The notes beneath the pieces were generated by a model that did no database searches, had not been told where the DNA came from, and saw only the letters and a list, made by a program, of their open reading frames with translations. The position numbers and the translations under genes are program-made. DNA of 64,000 nt from Meconema thalassinum (Eukaryota; Arthropoda; Insecta; Orthoptera; Tettigoniidae): assembly GCA_946902985.2 (NCBI GenBank), contig OX336388.2, positions 1,508,730,545 to 1,508,794,544 of the forward strand. Direction: 5' to 3'. This document shows, piece by piece, positions 33,921 to 45,778 of the stretch (the stretch's first letter is position 1; the number at the start of each line of letters is the position of its first letter).

Positions 33921-35055
33921 ATTCGTTACTTTGACAAGTTACTGTAACAATGGTAGTAGTTTTGACAAGTAACTGTAACGGCAACTTCGTTACTAATTCT
34001 GGCGTGTAACGGTAACGGTAACTTCGTTACTACTCTGGCATGTCACGGTAACGATAACTACGTTACTAATTCTGGCGTGTAACGGTAACGGGAACTTCGT
34101 TACTAATTCTGGCATGTAACGGTAACGGTAACTTCGTTACTAATTCTGGCGTGTAACGTTAACTTCGTTACTAATTCTGGCATGTAACGCTAACGGTAAC
34201 TTCGTTACTAATTCTGGCCTGTAACGGTAACGGCAACTTCGTTACTAATTCTGGCAAGTAACGGTAACGGTAACTTCGTTACTAATTCTGGCAAGTAACG
34301 GTAACGGGAACTTCGTTACTAATTCTGGCATGTAACGGTAACGGTAACTTCGTTACTAATTCTGGCCTGTAACGGTAACGGCAACTTGGTTACTAATTCT
34401 GGCAAGTAACGGTAACGGTAACTTCGTTACTAATTCTGGCAAGTAACGGTAACGGGAACTTCGTTACTAATTCTGGCGTGTAACGGTAACGGTAACTTCG
34501 TTACTAATTCTGGCGTGTAACGGTAACTTCGTTACTAATTCTGGCATGTAACGCTAACGGTAACTTCGTTACTACTTCTGGCCTGTAACGGTAACGGCAA
34601 CTTCGTTACTAATTCTGGCAAGTAACGGTAACGGTAAATTCGTTACTAATTCTGGCAAGTAACGGTAACGGGAACTTCGTTACTAATTCTGGCAAGTAAC
34701 GGTAACGGGAACTTCGTTACTAATTATGTCGTGTAACGGTAACGGTAACTTCGTTACTAATTCTGGCAAGTAACGGTAACGGTAACTTCGTTACTAATTC
34801 TGGCGTGTAACGGTAACGGTAACTTCGTTACTAATTCTGGCAAGTAACGGTAACGGTAACTACATTACTAATTCTGGCGTGTAACGGTAACGGTAACTTC
34901 GTTACTAATTCTGGCAAGTAACGGTAACGGGAACTTCGTTACTAATTCTGGCATGTAATGGTAACGGTAACTTCGTTACTAATTCTGGCATGTAACGGTA
35001 ACGGTAACTACGTTACTAATTCTGGCATGTACGGTGACTGTAACAAAGTTCCCTA
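33921..35055. repeat. 37-bp satellite array with 10-monomer higher-order repeat
   Basis: About 30 tandem monomers of the form TAACGGTAACGGTAACTTCG plus TTACTAATTCTGGC and a variable trinucleotide (GTG, ATG, CTG or AAG). Two monomers are 31 bp because one TAACGG is missing (starting near 34151 and 34515). They are 364 bp apart, which equals nine 37-bp plus one 31-bp monomer, and the variant order between them repeats afterwards. Each monomer carries GTAACG and CGTTAC, so it can form a hairpin. The flanks are decayed monomers. Confidence 0.95.
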
Positions 35056-35676
35056 CTCTGGTATTTTCCTAGTGCAGCTAAAGAGTTAAAGTCCTTGTCT
35101 CAAACATGCAAGTGTGGGCAAGATGTGAATTATGCACACAACGCTTATGTTTGTGTTAATCGCTCTCACACAGTCTAATAAAACTTCCCAGCTCTCTATT
35201 GCAGTTTGTGTCCCGGGGTCCAGCAACGACTCGAGTAGACAAAAAGCGCCTCAGGCTGGACGAGATAATATATCTGAAGCTGGGGAAATATTCCTTGTCT
35301 GGGCTAATTACACTTCTTGTAAGCCCGCTTTGAACATGAACATGGTTTTTGCTCGTCCCAAACGGGAAGCCTGTCAGTAAAGTGTATCCATGTAATTTAA
35401 ACGCAATTAATTACAAATTACCAACTCAAGTCGGAATATTCGTGTTTCAGCATCCCATACTGAACAGACGTCGTCAAGATGGCGCTTTATACAGTACTTT
35501 ACGGAACTCTCTCACCAGAGGTAGAATTACCAGAAGTGCCCTTTAAGGAGTATGAGTGCTCTTTTCTGGGGTCCTACCTTCATTCTTTGATATGCCCTTC
35601 AAAATTATAGGGCATTTATTCCAAGGAATTGACGGGAGTACAACATCGAACGGCACCGGGAAGTTTTTGGTGACAA
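35056..35676. other. Unassigned spacer
   Basis: Short open frames (35132-35380, 35349-35546) without recognisable domains. Confidence 0.3.
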
Positions 35677-36672
35677 AAATATTCATAAATATCTGTTGAG
35701 AGTCAGCTACTGGAATTTTGTGATCGCAGAGCGAGCGTTGGGTGTTATATCTTTGTCTTTCAAGAGCTTTGAACGGCGGACGCATGCGCTCTGTGGGCTT
35801 GCAATGCCATATGCAGCCATATGTTTACATCAGCCGTCCCTCAGTAATATTGTCACTGCAGTCATTTGAAGACAATGCGCTGTGTAGAAATTAGTGTTGG
35901 TGATTTTAAGGTACAGTGCTATTTCTTGTCTCATATTCGCCAGTTTATTTACGCGAACATATGGACGATGCGTATTCCATGTCGGTAATTTATTATAGTT
36001 CGATGTTGTGTTTATGTCCGACATGTTGGATTTTGAGCGCATGCGCGAAGTTATCGTTACTTAATTGGTCAATGAACGAGCTCTGATTGGCTGGAGAAAC
36101 TGTATCATAATGGAAAACAGTGTTATAATGACCATCATTATGATACAGTTATCTGACACATAATAGTGAGGGTCGAACATAATAGTACATTATGCAACGA
36201 GCCTATAATGGCTATAATTAAGACACGAGTATCTTTATAAAACGAGCGTATGCGAGTTTTATAATTTCCATACGAGTGTCTTAATTACCATTATAGGCGA
36301 GTTGCATACGACTGTTTATGTTCGACGATAATTATAACTTTATTATATGTTTTAACATAAATATTCTTAAATATCTGTGGGATTCAGTTAATTCAGTTAT
36401 TAGTGAACAAGGCGCGCTTGGCTTTGGTGACTCAACAGAGCGGATGCGTGGTCAAGGCACTCCGGAAGCAGAGACCATTCACTTTGCTTGACAACACAGA
36501 AATATGTTGGATTTTGAGCGCATGCGCGAAGGTATTCTTATCTAATTGGCCACACAACTGTTTCTTGAGTTCTGATTGGTGGAAGAAACTGTTTTATAAT
36601 GAAAAATAGTGTTATAATGAGCCTCATTATGATACAGTTTTCCGACACATAATGTTTACATTTCTACATCGT
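35677..36672. repeat. Repeat E, copies 2 and 3 in tandem through the palindromic linker
   Basis: An E body lacking its first 60 bp (35677-36182) ends GTCGAACATAA and runs directly into the palindromic linker (36181-36315). A second, more diverged E body follows (36316-36672), starting TTATGTTCGACG and ending GTCAAACATAA with an internal unrelated or rearranged stretch at 36380-36500. Copy 2 plus linker is near identical to 16666-17350. Linker then body is shared with copy 1; body then linker occurs only here. Confidence 0.85.
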
Positions 36673-36791
36673 CAAACATAAATGACATTAAAATACTGTA
36701 GGTTTGCATTTGAATTCCATTTACTCCTCTCGTTATAATATATCTGGTATCAGACTTGAGGAACCTTAACAAACAAGAGTGTTTAATTAAG

Positions 36792-37147
36792 ACACCATAT
36801 ACAGAAAATGAAAATCCACAGCCTGCTTCCAGTCTCCGACCGGGTCAGGAATGGAATGAATGAAGCCCCCATCTAGCGGCGAGGATATGAACTGTGCCGG
36901 CTGCCGAGGCCTGACGCACTCCTCTGGGGCAATGATTAAATGAATGACAGATGAAATGAAATGATAGTGGAGAATGTTGCTGGAATGAAATTTTGACAGG
37001 GAAAACCGGAGTACCCGGAGAAAAACCTGTCTGCCTCCGTTTTGTCCAGCACAGATCTCACATGGAGTGACCGGGATTTGAACCACGGACCCAGCGGTGA
37101 GAGGCCGGCGTGCTGCCGCCTTAGCCACGGAGGCACACCATATACAG
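36792..37147 (-). mobile_element. tRNA-derived SINE with 13-bp target duplication
   Basis: ACACCATATACAG occurs at 36792-36804 and 37135-37147. On the minus strand the element (37134 to 36805) starts GTGCCTCCGTGGCTAAGGCG (A box), has GTGGTTCAAATCCCGGTCAC (B box) and ends in an A-rich tail. It is about 330 bp. The duplicated target includes the TATACAG at the end of the adjacent mariner-like element. Confidence 0.92.
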
Positions 37148-37810
37148 GGTGTTTCTAAATTCATTTTAAAGACTTTGAGGGCTTGTAGTGGCGACCAAAA
37201 TGGTTAAGTTTAGCATAGGAACTTGTGTCCGGAAACGTAGCCATCCCGCTAGCCGCGAATAAACACTACAGAACACGTTCACATCTCTCGCATTTTTGGC
37301 GCACTGTCGGACTCCTGCTGTTTGTCGCCCGGGTCCAATTAAAGGCGACGTCAATACAGACACGGTACCTCCGTACCATGTTCTGGTACACACGATTACC
37401 AATCCCTGGTCCAGCAACATCCACCGCAGCCATAATCCACGTAGGCTACGTAGGTCTTCTTCGATCCCACAGGCGTCTCGTAAATCAAGGTTTTAGTGTG
37501 ACCACACTGGTAGTAAGTAGTCTGCCGTGTCAAGTCGGTTGAATGTGCAGGCCAGACAATCAGGCCACCACGACCTATCCACTGTTTCCCAAATCTGTGA
37601 TGCAGATGATCTCGTACCACACGTGAAAAATGAAGTGGTGCGCCATCGTGCTGAAATCACATGTTTTGACGCGCATGCAGTGGCACATCGTCTAAGAACC
37701 CATGCAGTACGTTTTCAAGGAATACCAAGTACGCGGCAACCGTGAGATTTCGTGGAAAAAAGTATGGAATGTCAACAAATCTGTGGGGGACATAAGGTGA
37801 TCGCTCAATG
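37145..37810 (-). mobile_element. Tc1/mariner-superfamily element, truncated
   Basis: It starts after TA with CAGGGTGTTTCTAAATTC, a recognisable terminal repeat of this group. The other terminus is not found; homology fades near 37800. It encloses the transposase remnant. Confidence 0.7.
37397..37800 (-). pseudogene. Tc1/mariner-type transposase remnant
   Basis: Minus-strand translation gives FVDIPYFFPRNLTV, LENVLHGFLDDVPLHARQNM, a stop, then FQHDGAPLHFSRVVRDHLHH, RFGKQWIGRGGLIVWPAHST, DLTRQTTYYQCGHTKTLIYE and TPVGSKKTY. QHDGAPxHF holds the second catalytic aspartate and SPDLTPxDF normally holds the third acid; here it reads STDLTRQTT, so the catalytic triad is damaged. The stop is TGA in place of the usual TGG tryptophan before FQHDGA. 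Downstream frames are broken. Confidence 0.82.
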
Positions 37811-37884
37811 ACGTACGTACTCTAGTCAGTGGTGCTGAAAATGCGGAAATTTTAACCGTCTTGCACCCCACTACAAACCCTCAA

Positions 37885-38135
37885 AGTTTGTCCCCCCAGG
37901 GGCTCACATATAGTGAGACGTGAGTTGGCGACCACGGGACCCCAGCTGAGTCCAGCGTTGCTTCCACTTACTTGTGCTGGGCTCCTCTCCCTCTTCTTTC
38001 CTGGCGACCTCTCTTGGTCAACTCTTGTTCTCTTCCGACCCCGACGAGGCCTAGGGAGTCTCTTCCTTTCCCGCCTTAATTGGCCCTTCCCTCATCTATC
38101 CTGATCCTCATTTTTCTAGGGATCATCCTTCTTTT
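37885..38135 (+). repeat. Dispersed repeat F, copy 2
   Basis: CCCCCCAGGGGCTCAC, GACCACGGGACCCCAGCTGA, CTCTTGTTCTCTTCCGACCC and TTTCCCGCC occur in the same order as the minus strand of 31970-32430. Confidence 0.6.
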
Positions 38136-38209
38136 TATTGGTGTGTAAAATCTTTCCACTCGGTTGCAGATAGTTTTGTGGGAATGATTTTGAAAATTGG
38201 GGATGGAAG

Positions 38210-38515
38210 TGGATCGGAACGATCGAGCTGGCAGTGGTGGATCGAACGGAAGTATGCACTGCCCGCTCGATCGATCGAACGGAAGTGTACTAGCTGGCAG
38301 TGGTGATAAACGGAAGTATGAACTGCCCGCTCGATCAATCGAACGGAAGTGTACTAGCTGGCAGTGGTGGAAAACGGAAGTATGCACTGCCCACTCGATT
38401 GATCGAACGAAAGAGTACTAGCTGGCTGTGGTGGAACGAGCGGAAGTATAAGATGCACTGCCAACTCAATCGATCGATCCAGCGGGCAGTTGTAAGACCC
38501 AGCTGGCAGTGGTAC
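38210..38515. repeat. Minisatellite of about 64 bp with hairpin-forming units
   Basis: AGTATG/AGTATA anchors recur at 38251, 38315, 38379 and 38445. Each unit holds GGCAGTG and CACTGCC in opposite orientation separated by about 22 bp, plus a GATCGATCGAACGG box. Several same-strand open frames here are by-products. Confidence 0.9.
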
Positions 38516-38795
38516 GAGAAACAATGAGCGCGCGGTGTCGGAAATTGATACCATGACGTACCCTCGGCCATGTGGAATGTATATGACATACTGAACGGAA
38601 AATGCTCATGCGAACTCTGGTGTCATGTGATTGAAACAAATGAAATGGTACATGTTTGAAGTCTTCGTATCAGTATTTAAATGGTAAAATGCCTTAATAT
38701 CAAACATTGTAAGTAGTCGGCATTGCCGGCATTATGTTTCTGCACAATGGCTATTCAAATATTAACCCACATAACGGTAATGCAGTCGTCAATCA

Positions 38796-41364
38796 TCATA
38801 CTAATATATAAAAATGAGATGGTGTGTGTCTGTCTTTCTGTCTGTCTGTCTGTCTGTCTGTGTGTGTGTTACTCAATAACGCAAGAACCACTGGTCCGAT
38901 TTAAATAAAATTTTGCATGGATGTAGCTGATTTACCATGTTTACATATAGGGTACTTTTGATTTCGATATTTTGAACTATAAAAAAAATGGCGACCATTT
39001 TAGTGACGTCACTACGCCCTTTGGTTTCAAAATTTCATATTTCCATTTCAAATAAAAAGAGAACGCTAAGAAACAGCAAACTTTTGATGGCACATGTGAG
39101 CTTTAAAATTTGATTTTCTATCCGATGGGTTCTCATCACTTTTCCTGTATCTCCAACGGTTAGCGAGTAAAACCCAGATATGTGACGTCACTACACCCTT
39201 GGGTTTCAAAATTTCATATTTCCATTTCAAATAAAACGAGAACGCTAAGAAATAGCAAACTTTTGATGGCATACACAAGCTTTAACATTTAATTTTCTAT
39301 CCAAAATGTCCTTATCACTTTTCGTGTATCTCCAACGGTTAGCGAGTAAAACCTAAATTTGTGCAATAAAACACGGTCAACACCGAGCGGTGCAGTATAT
39401 CTCTACTTATATAAAAATGAAAGTTTGTCTGTTTTTTTTCTGAATTTATGGGGAAATTTGAGTTATTTTCGCGTTTTAGACTGTTTTATGATGTATGCGC
39501 GCGAAAATAATTTTCGTGTCTGCCTGTTTGTTTGTTTGTTTGTTTGGACAATTTTGTTCCCTTATAACTCGAGAACGGTTGGGTGTATCAATATAAAATT
39601 TGGTACAGATATCTATCAGAGGCACGACATTAATCATTGATGTAAGTCTTCTCCGTACCTCTCATAAAAGGGGGCCTACCCCCTTAAAATACATGCTGAA
39701 ATAGCCGTAGAAGGACGAGAAAAAACTCATTTTCATCCCCTCAATATGAGAGACAAACCTCGGGTTCCCTAAAGGGTCCCCGAAAAGCACATTTTAAGGC
39801 CCTAAAACCAACCGTTTTCGAGATATTCCCAGAAAACTAATTCCATTTCATAAACTAATGAACGAATGCAATCCGGTAAACATGGCGACAGATTCTCAGA
39901 GGTCCATCTATTGCTGTAAGTCGCAATGCAATTCCATTAATTACCCTAGTGTGAAAGTTTCTAAACGGCTAGAAGGTTATCACGAAACCAAATTAAGCTG
40001 TAAAAATTGGGTACTCTATAATTTTTTCACGCGTTTTACCCCTGCGGGTGAGGTACGGCAGGTATATTATATTCCTATCCCTATATATTATTATTATTAT
40101 TAGTAGTAGTAGTAGTGTTATATTATGGCGTACAACGACGAGACAAAGCCCCTCGGTACAGAAACAAAACTCGGGGGCCCTAAAGGGTCCTTGAAAACTA
40201 CATTATAAGGCTCTAAAACCAACAGTTTCTGAAATATTCCCAGAAAACTAATTTAATTTAATTTAACAAACTAATGAAGGAATGCAAATCGGTAACCATG
40301 ACAACATTATCTCAAGGGGTGGCATCCAACTTTCCATGTATTTCTGTAAGAAGCAATTGCGCTACATTGATTACTTTTCTGTGAAAGTTTGCAAATGGCT
40401 ATAAGGTTATCACGGAACCAACGTAGACTGTATAATTCATCAATGCAATTAAGGGGGTCAAGGGATAACCTAGAATTTCTACATGCAATTTTCACGTGCG
40501 ACTTATATTACAGAAGGTCTATTATATGTCCAAACAGCAACATTATTTTCAAAAATTCCTGAATTGAATCAGCATTTTTTGCGGCTTTCAGGAATTTGAG
40601 GCTAAAGAACCTGAATTTCAATGCACCACAAGCCTTTATAATTTATGAAAGAGGTCTTCCTGTGTATGGGGACCTAACACAGCGTAGAGGGTTAGTTTTT
40701 ATGTGACGTGTATTGCGTTTCGTCTACAAGGCTTTCAATTCTATTTCACGTCAGGAAGTACACGTTAGGTGAATTTAGTTTGAGAGCACATTTTAACTAA
40801 TCTTTTTTTTTTTTCGACACACGGGTTCATCGTAAGGATGATTTTGTTTGATACTGTGTGGTACAGTAGATATTCCGATATTTGGATATCTGGGTGATAT
40901 GTTGTAGACAATAGAATTGTTTGTCTGTCTTTCTGTGTATCTTTATGTTCACCTATGCTTGGTGCATCGTAAAATTAGGTATGGTAACCATGAGAGTCAA
41001 TACACCAATCATTTATAAAACTCTTCACCCTACTTTTCATACAGTAGAAAGGTGGATATAGGGAAAAACTTCTCAAAATACATGCTAAAATAGGCGAAAT
41101 ATAAAAATTATCCTAGAAGGACGACCAAAGCATATGTTGCGCTTCTCAATGTGAGACACAAAATTGGGGAGTCCCTAAAGGGTCTCCGAAAACCACATTT
41201 TAAGGCCCTTAAATTAACAGTGTGTGTGATATTCCCAGAAAACTAACTTCGTACTGATAAACTTATGAAGGAATGACAAACCGCTAACCATTGCAACAGT
41301 AGCTCAGATGCTAATGTCAGGTGTTAACACCGAACACCGTTCGAAGAACGGGTACTTCTGCTCG
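38796..41364 (+). mobile_element. Helitron, family C, copy C1
   Basis: The 5' end is TCATACTAATATATAAAAATG (first base 38796, flanking A at 38795). The 3' end is GGGTACTTCTGCTCG (41364), a one-base variant of CTAG, with flanking T. Interior landmarks are a (CTGT)n run, two copies of the AACGGTTAGCGAGTAAAACC module each with TGACGTCA, and then ATATTCCCAGAAAACTAA repeats. It is the inverted counterpart of C2. There is no helicase ORF. Confidence 0.85.
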
Positions 41365-41594
41365 TATAATATATATAAACGTTGTGGTTATACGAGAATT
41401 GAGCAAGCCTTCATGAACTATTACTGAATACATTCTGTTTACTCACAAGAGGGCCTATTCATAAGGCATTTTAAACTCAATTTCACGCAAGAACATTATC
41501 GAAACAAGCAAAATATAAATGAAACTTAATTCCGTAATGCAGTATTATTGGAACGTGGAAATAAGTCACCATCTTGTGCATAAAATTTGCTTAG

Positions 41595-41672
41595 TCGAAA
41601 TAGCCGTGGGGTTAGTGCTTATGACTGTGAATCAAGAGATCTTGTGTTCGAATCCCGGACGGGGTAGATATT
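41595..41672 (+). other. tRNA-like SINE head or tRNA relic
   Basis: AATAGCCGTGGGGTTAGTGC resembles an A box and TGTGTTCGAATCCCGG (about 41646-41661) is a near-perfect B box. The 3' half does not fold into a tRNA acceptor stem, so it is a SINE head or pseudo-tRNA rather than a functional tRNA. Confidence 0.5.
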
Positions 41673-42429
41673 TTTTTACCAGATTATCATTTTAATCGAT
41701 AGTTATCATATCAATTTTAACAGAATCCATATGAAATTACGTGTTGGTCTGTGAATGAAGAGGACCTGTTTATAAGGAATTTAAGGTTATGAGCGGTGCG
41801 GTAGTTGGTGGAAGCTACAAATCATCTAATAAAATGAGTTCCGTATTATAAACTACAATATCTGTAAAACACTCCCTTTTACAATAGATTAATATTTGTG
41901 CCAATGATAGTATAAAATACCCGTGTATCAACAATTTCACGTGAGGTTTCTTCTATGTCAGATGTAACACATCATTTGCGACTACTGTAAGTCTCGTAAT
42001 TTTTTAGCCTACTTTCGATTTTTGCAGAAAATGAAAGTAGACTTATGAGATCAACACAGGGTGAAAAATTGTGTGTCTGTCTGTGTGTGTGTATGTGTGT
42101 GTGTGAGTCTGTGTGTGTGTGTGTGTGAGTGTGTGTACTCTGAATGTCTGCCCCCCCCCCCTATCAATTCGAACACGGTGAATCCGAATTGAACGAAATT
42201 TGGTACAGAGGTAGCACTAGCAAAGCGCACCTCAGTGTCATACTTTATATCGCCGCCATCTTTACCAAAATTGAATGGCGGCCACTCAAACGTTCAAAAT
42301 GTAAAATCAAATTACGGCTAAACTAATCATCCGATCTCTACCAAATTTGGTGACAACATGCCTTTATACAGGACGCGTCTTTCATCCAACATTCAAGGTC
42401 ATCGGCCGTGCTATTTCAGGATGGCGGCC

Positions 42430-43385
42430 GTGTGAATTATGCAACCATTATAATCAATAGCTTAAGACCCACCAATTCCGATTATCGAGCCTAGGGTGGT
42501 TTAAGCTATCCTGAAGGTCGTTATCCGTTATTTATTATAATTTAATATTATAATATTATACTGTATGAGTGGCTTAAAAGAGCTGAGCCGTCTCTGCCAT
42601 ACGACAAGATGGCAGCTGTCCTCATGTGCCTGTCTTATATTTCAGTAGTTTTAGTATGTTGTATGTGATATACCCTACAGATACAATAATATAATCTTTG
42701 TATGAAATGATCTATAATGAAGATGTACTGCTGTGAAGAAATCGTTTATTTCAAGTCATTATTTGCTAACAGGTTGTATCTAATACGTCAGTTAAGAACA
42801 CCATGACGATAAGTGCATGGTTAGCTCTGGGCTAGCGTGTTAGTCTGTCACGCAGTTGACTGGGGATCGAATATTGTTACAGTTAACTTTCTTTTCTTTA
42901 ATTCTTTTACTAATGATCTGCACGAGCTCTTTCCACAGATACAGAATAAAATGTCATTTAGCTCAAAGGAGAGGCTAATGTATACACTCGTTTATTAATA
43001 AAATCACAGCCCCAGCATCGCACTTAAACAGAAGACATTAGGAAAAGGAGAATAGAAGAACTAGATCAGATACTCGTTGTTATCAACCACAGACTTCTTA
43101 ATGCCTCTGTACGGTGCTGTCCTCTTGTGGGTTATGTGGGTAATATTGTTCCAAACATACCGCTATGTAAATACCTGGCCTCCTGAAGTATGGCAATTTT
43201 GTAATACTGGTAGTTCAACTATTAGCCACGATCGCACTCCGCTTACCTTTAAACACTGCCATCTGGATCGTCTCCCTCTTGGCTACTTTAAACTGCCTGC
43301 TCATTCAACACCCATAGGCGTACAAGATAATTATTAATTCACTGCTAGGTGGCAGCTCCAACCTACTGCGATCGGCGCGGATTTT
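42430..43385. other. Unique interior of B2
   Basis: AT-rich. It contains an ACAAGATGGCAGCTGTCCTC segment near 42604, a tRNA-like fragment near 42820-42875, and no recognisable coding domain. Confidence 0.35.
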
Positions 43386-43900
43386 TGGTTGGTTGGTTGG
43401 TTGGTTGGTTGCACAGATTACCTACTACTAGGTTGGTTGGTTCTTAAGATTAGGGGCTGCGACAACGCGGTCATGTAGCCCCGTGTACTTTGGGTGTGTG
43501 TAGAATCTGTTTAATAACCGGTGTTAATTGGGATGACTGTATTAGTGTGTATTATCTGTTTTTTTTAATTTAAGTACTGAAACTTAGAATAGTTCCTACT
43601 TTTGCCGCCAAGCGCCACCGTCAACGATTACTAGGCCAAGTTCAGAACTTAGCTACTACACACCACCGCAGTCGGCTCTTGGCAACGAACATAGAAACCA
43701 AAGAGCGTTGTTTACATTCTTAATCTATCCAATTTAGCTTCACACAGGTGCAATTAGTGGAAGGTTCTTTAACGGCGCAGATTTTTAAAGGGGAAGATAC
43801 CCAAAACGAAAGATTCTTAAGTGTGCAGGCTGGCTTAATATAGAGATTAACGGACGTGAATGCATTACAATAAGTTAGTAGTTTTGTTATTCAATCATCA
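43386..43900 (-). mobile_element. SINE of the S1 type, minus strand
   Basis: In plus reading, a GGTT repeat tract (43389-43411 and 43432-43441) precedes GGGGCTGCGACAACGCGGTC, ATGTAGCCCCGTGTAC, AATAACCGGTGTTAATTG and AGTTCCTACTTTTGCCGCCA. This is the exact reverse order of S1. The tail repeat is duplicated. The 5' head near 43700-43900 is diverged. Confidence 0.75.
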
Positions 43901-44214
43901 TAAAGTACATAATATTAGCCCCAAAACATGAATTATTTATATAATCCGGGCCGAGAAAGCCTTAATATACATATATATAATATTGATTTTGACACTTACT
44001 GGCTAATTATTAATATAAAAGAAAACAAACAATACATAGTGGTAGAGGTGATTGTTTTAGGGATGAGGACAAAGAGTTATAAATATACCCATACATTTAG
44101 GAGAAAGTAGGCTATATGTTCTTTGCTGAACATCTTGTTTTTTCATTATATTTCCCTATCTCTTTAAGATTCCCGTAATGTTTTGGTGAATTAGCTCCCC
44201 GTGTTTCTAAATTA

Positions 44215-44745
44215 CATTTGGTGAATTTTTTGAATCTATTTTGCAAGTATTTTCAATCTAAATTGCATTGCATTGGATGGGCATTTTGTAAGTATTTTGA
44301 TTCTCAATTGCATTTTGTGAGTATTTTGAATCTTAAGTACATTTTGTAGGTATTTACAGTCTAATTTGCATTTTGTAAGTATTGTGACTCCAAATGAGCA
44401 TTTTTAATATAATTACATTTTTTAAGTATTTTCAACTTCTATTGAATTTTTTAAGTACCGGTATTTTGAATCTCAATTTCATTTTGTACGTATTTTCAAT
44501 TTCAATAGCATTTTTTAAGCGTTTTGCATTTCAATTGCATTTTGTGAGTATTTCGAATCTACACTACATTTTGTAAGTATTTTGAACCTGAACTACATTT
44601 TGTGCGTGTTTTTCAATCTATTCTGTTTGTGAGTATTTTCCTTCTAAATTACCGTACCTTTTGTAAGTATTTCCTCTCTGCAGTTTGTGAGTCGTTTCCG
44701 TCTGAGTTTCATTTTGTAAGTATTTTCAGTCTAACTTTTTTTTTC
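44215..44745. repeat. AT-rich minisatellite, about 31-36 bp period
   Basis: About 16 diverged units built around CATTTTGTAAGTATTTT followed by AATCT/TTCTA-type spacers. It has no coding sense. Confidence 0.85.
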
Positions 44746-44779
44746 GTTCTGGTTTCCATTTCATTGTTATTTTCGCTAT

Positions 44780-44865
44780 AACCCAGACCATTTGGGAGCC
44801 GATAATCTAGATGTTAGGCCCCTTAAAACAACAATTATCATCATCATCATCATTATCATCCAAGT
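44780..44865 (+). mobile_element. LINE/SINE 3' end with (ATC)n tail
   Basis: GAGCCGATAATCTAGATGTT, AGGCCCCTTAAAACAACAAT and (CATCAT)n are a widespread 3' end of arthropod RTE-type elements and SINEs that borrow it. Related tails without the upstream body lie at 47190-47235, 62275-62335 and 62375-62425. Confidence 0.6.
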
Positions 44866-45778
44866 TCGTAATGGGAATTTAGAAGCGCCCTGTATGATGT
44901 GCCCTTATTCAACATGTGCTTTTTGGTTTGAGCCACATATTGAGTGCGCTAAACGGGCACAATATTAAAACCCTTCACGAAGCATTTAGTTTTTCATTTC
45001 CTTACGAAAAGATCTAGAAATATTTTTCTGCCAATTGTGCACATGTTTCTCAGAAACTACCTGTAGTCGTCAGATACCAGAAAATATCTTATGTAAATAT
45101 TTCTAAGACCCTGCTTGACATAGTCGATTAAATATTGAGTTACAATTCTCCTCGTTGGATTTAAAGAGTTAAATTATCAACGCAAATGGAGTATTCTTTA
45201 TTGTTTAAAAACTTTCGGTATTTCCTGGACTCTGTTACCATTGTCAATATGACAACACTGAATAATGGCTTCAAAGCTTCCTTTTGAATATGATCAATAA
45301 TATTTCCAATGATTACAGTACAAAATTAATTTCAGTATGGAGTTTGCACTCATTTGATTATATAGTTGCAGAGTTGAATGTTTATCGTAATATCATAACC
45401 TGATAAATAATTATATTAATATTAATAAAAATGGAAGGATTCCAAGTGAGGAAGGGAAAGAAAACCGGCTCAAAATGGTACGAGGAAAGGAAAAGGAATC
45501 ATAGTGAGATGAAGGAATATTGGAGGAAATAGAAGGAACAGCAAAGGACAAAGCATTGAAATTGGCTCGTGGTCCCTAGATGTCCTAAATGAAAATAATA
45601 ATAATAATATCTATTTAGTTGAGGGTCAAGCCACCCTATCTTGTTCTTTCCCCAGTTCCAATCCCACCGTAGTTTGCGTCAGTCCAGCGGGCTCGCAGGC
45701 GTCCTGGTTATATACACCGCTTAATGTTCCCACAATCTCAATTTACAAATGATCATTGACTCAAACACTTCGTCCTTT
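44866..45778. other. Unassigned spacer
   Basis: Nothing recognised. Confidence 0.3.

Larger units (their letters stand above)
42001..44137 (+). mobile_element. Family B Helentron-like element, copy B2, with 1.6 kb unusual interior
   Basis: The 5' end TTTTAGCCTACTTTCG with GAAAGTAGACTTATGAGATC and a TG tract is at 42001-42150, followed by a single B unit to about 42430. A typical B 3' end (GGACAAAGAGTTATAA, GAAAGTAGGCTATATGTTC, CTTG) lies at 44050-44137. Between them is sequence not seen in other B copies. If one element, it has either acquired foreign DNA or represents a rearrangement. Alternatively these are two partial elements. Confidence 0.65.

Noticed and set aside
33921..35055. Possible CRISPR array (about 30 regular repeats)
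   Set aside because: There are no unique spacers between units. The 37-bp monomers are directly contiguous and form a satellite in an evidently eukaryotic context.
38197..38589. Several overlapping ORFs with repeated peptides (for example LAGSGG)
   Set aside because: They are frames through a 64-bp minisatellite on both strands with no conserved reading frame.
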